Positions 32,473 through 36,211 of a DNA stretch of 36,211 nt are shown piece after piece (positions within the stretch are counted from its first letter, which is position 1; each line of letters begins with the position of its first letter). Below the pieces are notes generated by a model. It had not been told where the DNA came from, searched no databases, and saw only the letters and a list, made by a program, of their open reading frames with translations. Source of the DNA: Candidatus Bathyarchaeota archaeon (GTDB lineage Archaea; Thermoproteota; Bathyarchaeia; TCS64); assembly GCA_002726865.1 (NCBI GenBank), contig PBSW01000044.1, positions 1 to 36,211 on the forward strand, read 5' to 3'. The translations under genes and the position numbers were made by a program.

Positions 32473-33643
32473 ATTCGTAGAACCCTTTCCCTGAGGCTTT
32501 GCCGGTCCAGCCCTTTGCCACGCAGTCTTTTAGAAACGGGCATGGTGCATAGACCTCCTTTTCGTATTTGGCGTACAGCTCCTTTAGTTTCCCTAGATGC
32601 CTGTCCAGCCCCTGCTTATCCGCTTGCTCGCAGGGACCCATTGGCCATCCTGTGCCCAGCTTCATCCCCACGTCGATGTCCTCGGGCCCCGCCACGTCCT
32701 CGTGAATGAGTCGGGCGGCTTCGTTTGTGGCCACTGCGTAGAGTCTCTGAACATCAAACTTCCCTGACAACTTAAACGGGATTCTGGGGCGCCCCACCTT
32801 CCAGTCGTAGAAGCCCTTCCCTGTCTTTTGGCCCAGGTTTCCCTCCTCAACAAGCTTTGCGAGCATGGGGCTTGACTTTGCGACGTCTCCATATGCCGTC
32901 TCCATGATCTGCCCCACCTCGTACATCACGTCAAGGCCAATCATGTCCGCGAGCTCGAAGGCGCCCAAGGGAAAGCCTGCCTTGTATTTCACAGCTGCGT
33001 CTACCTCCTCTATCGTTGCCTCGCCGTTCTCGACAACCCAGAACGCCTCGTTCATCACGGCCCCGATAACACGATTCACAATAAATCCACGAACGTCCTT
33101 CCGTACCACGACGGGGGTCTTCCCCAGTTTCTCCACCAGCTTGACGATCGCATCTGTGGTCTCATCGTCGGTTTCCTCTCCTCTCACTACTTCTACGAGG
33201 GCCATTAGCATCGGGGGATTGAAAAAGTGCATTCCCACTACCTTCTCGGGCCTCCCCGTCTGCTCAGCCATTTCGGTGATGCTGAGGCTCGAGGTATTGC
33301 TTGCAAGGATCGCGTGCCCGGGAGCTGCTTCGTCCAGTTTCTTATATATGATCTTCTTTAGCTCCATCACCTCAGGGACAGCCTCAACAACAAGGTCGGC
33401 GTTTACAACGGCCTCCTCGAGGTTGGTATTGGTCTTGATCCTCTCGAGGGCTGCCTTTGCATCCTCCTCTCTAATGCGTCTCCTCTCAACAAATTTGCCA
33501 AGGCTCCAAGTGATGTTCTCCACTGCCTTCTTGAGGAGCTCTTCGTTGATGTCTACAATGGTGACCTCAACACCAGCGAGGGCTAGAAGCTCGGCTATGC
33601 CGTGACCCATGATACCGGCTCCGATTACCGTTGATTTCTTCAT
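32465..33643 (-). CDS. 3-hydroxyacyl-CoA dehydrogenase
   Basis: NAD-dependent oxidation of 3-hydroxyacyl-CoA. The 392-residue protein has the Rossmann start VIGAGIMGHGIAELLALAG, the active-site stretch ILASNTSSLSITE and MHFFNPPMLMALVEVV (catalytic His in HFFNP), and two C-terminal dimerisation-type repeats, the second ending in KASGKGFYEYG. This length, with a doubled C-terminal domain, resembles archaeal/bacterial stand-alone HAD rather than the fused bifunctional form, although the separate hydratase follows with 8-base overlap. First gene of the pair. No thiolase is present to finish the cycle in this window. Confidence 0.95.
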   Translation of the reverse strand: MKKSTVIGAGIMGHGIAELLALAGVEVTIVDINEELLKKAVENITWSLGKFVERRRIREEDAKAALERIKTNTNLEEAVVNADLVVEAVPEVMELKKIIYKKLDEAAPGHAILASNTSSLSITEMAEQTGRPEKVVGMHFFNPPMLMALVEVVRGEETDDETTDAIVKLVEKLGKTPVVVRKDVRGFIVNRVIGAVMNEAFWVVENGEATIEEVDAAVKYKAGFPLGAFELADMIGLDVMYEVGQIMETAYGDVAKSSPMLAKLVEEGNLGQKTGKGFYDWKVGRPRIPFKLSGKFDVQRLYAVATNEAARLIHEDVAGPEDIDVGMKLGTGWPMGPCEQADKQGLDRHLGKLKELYAKYEKEVYAPCPFLKDCVAKGWTGKASGKGFYEYG

Positions 33644-33724
33644 TTATCCTCACTGGATAATTACTGGAGCCGGTGAAAAGACTTTTGAAACGTCAGATGG
33701 GGGTGAACGTGTGCACCTGCCTTC

Positions 33725-33844
33725 CTATGCGAAAGAGACGAAGTCGATTTCCTTTAGGATAATCAAGGCGTCATAGCGGGCAGGTCTCGCCGCCTTGAAA
33801 GTGAGGCCGAAGAGGTTTATGTCCTTCTGAACACCGTACTTTCC
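33725..33844 (-). pseudogene. Short coding remnant between the HAD operon and acyl-CoA ligase
   Basis: A 39-codon minus-strand stretch closed by TAG at both ends (33847-33845 and 33727-33725) reads GKYGVQKDINLFGLTFKAA, RPARYDALIILKEIDFVSFA. The composition and patterning are convincingly protein-like, yet there is no start codon. It looks like the C-terminal end of a gene otherwise lost. I do not recognise the family. The rest of 33644-34017 shows only the ligase promoter area, with AT-rich gcgattaatctatatag just upstream of 34018. Confidence 0.45.
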
Positions 33845-34017
33845 CTAGCTAAAACGACTACTTTCCTCAAGATTGAAACTTGCATTCAGCGGATCCATGA
33901 ACGATACTAACTTTTCCGACGAAGGTTGCATGAGTTAGCCTGGGAGCACTCCAGATTAGTTCCCGGCGATTAATCTATATAGTGATTACATGCAGATTTT
34001 ACCTGTGAGCGTTTTAT

Positions 34018-35664
34018 ATGGATATTCCCAAGAATTGGCCTGACTATGTTCCCCATACCATTGATTACCCTGATATCCCGCTCTTCAGACTCCTCGACGA
34101 CTCCGCTGAAAAGCATCCTGAGGCCACGGCGACCATCTACAAGGGCGGCCGGCTGACGTATAGGGAGTTGAAGGAGCAGGTCGACAGGTTCGCGACAGCT
34201 CTCCAGAGACTTGGTGTAACAAGAGAGGACAAAATCGCCCTGTTCCTCCCTAACATCCCCCAGTTCGTGATAGCGTACTATGGCTCCCTTAAAGCTGGTG
34301 CCATCGTTACGGCGATCAGCCCTCTTTACAAAGAGAGAGAGATAAAACACCAGATTCAAGATTCACAAGCAGAAACCTTAGTGGTTCTAGATCTACTCTA
34401 CCCTATCCTAAAGAAAGTCAAATCAGAGACAGGGCTAAAGAGGATCATCGTGACAGGCGTTGGTGAATACCTCCCTTCCGTCAAGAGAATCTTGGGCTCT
34501 CTCCTTGGAAAGATTCCAACCCATAAAGTGGACCTAGAGGCTGGGATGTACCGTTTTCAAGACCTAATCAAGGAATACCCGCCAACCCCAGCTCCTGTAA
34601 AGGTAGACTCGAAGGAAGACCTTGCCTTACTCCAATACACAGGAGGCACAACAGGGCTCCCAAAAGGTGCTATGCTCACTCACTATAACCTAGTATCAAA
34701 CGCCTTTATGTGTAATGCTTGGTCCAAAACGGAAGAGGGAAAAGAGGTCCAAGTCAACGTTCTTCCTCTCTACCATATCTATGGCATGTCGGTTACGATG
34801 AATAATGCCATCGCATCCGCTAGCACAATGGTGTTGATCCCTCGCCCTGACTTAAAGGAGGTGCTCAGTTCCATCCAGAAATACAAGGCCACTTTATTCG
34901 GTGGCGTCCCAACCCTCTACGGAGCGCTCATAACCCATCCCAACATCTCAGACTATGACCTCTCCTCGATAAAGTTCTGTATTTCAGGTGCCTCTCCTCT
35001 CCCTCCCGAAGTCCAGAAAAAGTTCATGGAACTCACCGGCGGTGTTCTGGTTGAGGGATACGGACTTACTGAGGCTTCACCTGTTACTCATGGAAACCCC
35101 TTAGACCCCACATTGGAGACTGTGAAAATCGGCTCTGTCGGCCTTTCATGGCCAGACACCGAGGCGAGGATAATGAGCGAGGACAGTGATGTGGAGCTCC
35201 CTGTCGGCATGGTTGGAGAGATGGCAATAAGAGGTCCCCAAGTCATGAAGGGTTATTGGAATGACCCTGAAGGGACAGCTGCAGTCCTTAGAGATGGGTG
35301 GCTCTTTACCGGTGACTATGCTAAGCGAGATGAGGAGGGCTATTTTTACATTGTTGACCGGAAGAAGGATATGATAAAATACAAGGGATACAGCGTCTTT
35401 CCTCGGGAGGTCGAGGATGTTCTCTATGAGCATCCAGCGGTTAAGGTCGTAGCCATAGTGGGTATACCTGATGAAATAAGCGGTGAGATGCCGAAGGCTT
35501 TCATAGTCCTCAAGGACGGTGCTGAGGCTACAGAAGAGGAATTGGTTGAATTCGTGAAGGACCGGGTAGCCTCTTATAAGAGGATCAGAGCAGTGGAATT
35601 CAGAGATAAACTTCCGATGACGCTGGTGGGTAAGGTTCTTAAAAAAGATCTGAGAGAAGCCTAA
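34018..35664 (+). CDS. Fatty acyl-CoA synthetase (AMP-forming ligase)
   Basis: Activates a carboxylic acid, probably a fatty acid, to its CoA thioester with ATP, feeding beta-oxidation. The 548-residue protein carries the ANL-superfamily motifs: A3 YTGGTTGLPKGAML, A5 GYGLTEASPV, A7/A8 TGDYAKRDEEGYFYIVDRKKD followed by YKGYSVFPREVEDVLYEHP, and the terminal A10 lysine in GKVLKKDLRE. Strong similarity in wording to long-chain FadD enzymes; aryl-acid substrates cannot be excluded. It is divergent from the hydroxyacyl-CoA dehydrogenase-hydratase operon. Start ATG follows the TATA-like ttaatctatatag by about 30-35 bases. Confidence 0.95.
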   Translation: MDIPKNWPDYVPHTIDYPDIPLFRLLDDSAEKHPEATATIYKGGRLTYRELKEQVDRFATALQRLGVTREDKIALFLPNIPQFVIAYYGSLKAGAIVTAISPLYKEREIKHQIQDSQAETLVVLDLLYPILKKVKSETGLKRIIVTGVGEYLPSVKRILGSLLGKIPTHKVDLEAGMYRFQDLIKEYPPTPAPVKVDSKEDLALLQYTGGTTGLPKGAMLTHYNLVSNAFMCNAWSKTEEGKEVQVNVLPLYHIYGMSVTMNNAIASASTMVLIPRPDLKEVLSSIQKYKATLFGGVPTLYGALITHPNISDYDLSSIKFCISGASPLPPEVQKKFMELTGGVLVEGYGLTEASPVTHGNPLDPTLETVKIGSVGLSWPDTEARIMSEDSDVELPVGMVGEMAIRGPQVMKGYWNDPEGTAAVLRDGWLFTGDYAKRDEEGYFYIVDRKKDMIKYKGYSVFPREVEDVLYEHPAVKVVAIVGIPDEISGEMPKAFIVLKDGAEATEEELVEFVKDRVASYKRIRAVEFRDKLPMTLVGKVLKKDLREA

Positions 35665-35717
35665 ATATTTCTTGTAATCACTGTTCTCCTTTTTCCCTAT
35701 TGAGGATTTGTATTAAC

Positions 35718-35747
35718 TTTTTTTTGCTATACAAGCTGTATTTTTTT
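35718..35747 (+). terminator. Oligo-T terminators behind the acyl-CoA ligase gene
   Basis: Two T runs, T8 at 35718-35725 and T7 at 35741-35747, lie about 55-80 bases downstream of the ligase stop. This is a typical archaeal intrinsic terminator arrangement. Confidence 0.5.
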
Positions 35748-36211
35748 ACTCATACCCTGCATAGAATGGATTGAAACCGTTAATCACACCGCTTCATCCA
35801 TTAAGGACCCAATATAGCCCCTCCATCAAAGCCTTCCAGTACCCTGAATGGCCCAACCACTTGACCCCATACGCCTCAACCCTGTTCCTAGTGGATAATT
35901 GACAGCTTCAGATTTCAACCTACATATATGGTAATCAACTGAAGAAGGTAAAACAAAAACATGCAAAACCATCTTCACTTGAAACTAAGGCAACGTTGTC
36001 GCTAATATGTAATCCAAACCAAACACCCACTCAAACACCAAGAACGTCCTTCCCTGGGAGCCCCATTTCTGTTGTTGCTGTCATCCTTCAACCCTATCTA
36101 GGCGGAGTATGGACCTTTTGAATTTGAAGCACATTAAACATTGGCTAACTCAAAGTAGTGTAATTAAAATTTAATAGGTAGAAAAAATATCGCCTGTAAA
36201 CCCCCATTGCT
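35748..36211. other. Gene-poor right end
   Basis: No complete gene seen. A minus-strand open stretch at 35794-35907 reads protein-like (RNRVEAYGVKWLGHSGYWKALMEG within it) but has no start codon and is bounded by TGA on both sides, so it may be a further coding remnant. The remainder is AT-rich with no recognised motif. Confidence 0.35.

Noticed and set aside
32865..33605. 246-codon plus-strand frame
   Set aside because: Completely antisense to the well-supported 3-hydroxyacyl-CoA dehydrogenase; Ser/Thr-rich low-complexity translation typical of a shadow.
16724..33847. Idea that TAG or TGA is a sense codon, since several remnants contain them
   Set aside because: TAG ends psmA, taw1, eS28 and others, and TGA ends fumarase beta, rrp4 and endA; intact genes contain neither in frame. 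Decay explains the remnants.
1..36211. CRISPR arrays, insertion sequences, prophage, defence or toxin-antitoxin genes
   Set aside because: No regularly spaced repeats, transposase or integrase motifs, attachment-site duplications at the tRNA, or known defence proteins were seen.

Overview
The window is a piece of an archaeal chromosome. Archaea-only or archaea-typical genes fix this: the exosome operon (Rrp4, Rrp41, Rrp42) behind a 20S proteasome alpha subunit and SBDS, both clamp-loader subunits (RFC-S/RFC-L), ribosomal proteins eL24, eS28, L7Ae and eL37, a KEOPS Pcc1-like subunit, a GlnRS-like GluRS, the splicing endonuclease EndA, the Taw1/TYW1 radical-SAM enzyme, and TATA boxes about 25-30 bases before many starts (several genes look leaderless or nearly so). 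Informational gene order together with a bacterial-type beta-oxidation set suggests an uncultivated, probably heterotrophic lineage such as Bathyarchaeia or a relative; that placement is inference only.

Layout. 1-2.7 kb: 5' end of an unknown minus-strand gene, tRNA-Gly(UCC) with encoded CCA, a GyrI-like domain protein, a TauE/SafE permease and Taw1. 2.7-6.2 kb: two-subunit class I fumarase (minus) divergent from malic enzyme (plus), together fumarate -> malate -> pyruvate. 6.2-8.5 kb: a zinc-ribbon protein, a DUF47/PhoU-like protein, tRNA-splicing endonuclease and an unrecognised helical protein. 8.6-12.5 kb: rfcS-rfcL and the L7Ae-eS28-eL24 operon (all minus). 12.5-13.2 kb: an AT-rich gene-free stretch with hairpins and CG-rich motifs. 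13.2-16.5 kb: GluRS, an M55 (DppA-like) D-aminopeptidase and a winged-helix protein. 16.5-17.8 kb: a decayed tract with a broken M14-peptidase-like remnant and a frameshifted DsrE-like gene. 18.1-22.3 kb: psmA-SBDS-rrp4-rrp41-rrp42-rpl37ae-pcc1. 22.4-28.1 kb: argininosuccinate lyase, a small cupin, a DUF62 SAM hydrolase-like protein with an altered active site, small hypotheticals and an SDR lacking its catalytic tyrosine. 28.1-35.7 kb: a catabolic block with an N-acyl-D-amino-acid deacylase, a dead amidohydrolase, acyl-CoA dehydrogenase, enoyl-CoA hydratase, 3-hydroxyacyl-CoA dehydrogenase and acyl-CoA ligase. This is a fatty-acid/acyl-CoA oxidation module without a thiolase or ETF in view.

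The housekeeping operons look ordinary. What stands out is between the genes: several intergenic stretches read as fragments of former proteins broken by stops or frameshifts, CG-alternating motifs recur in AT-rich spacers, a few hairpins could be small RNAs, and two enzymes lack catalytic residues. I found no CRISPR array, insertion sequence, prophage or obvious defence system, and nothing I could call a proven new system.
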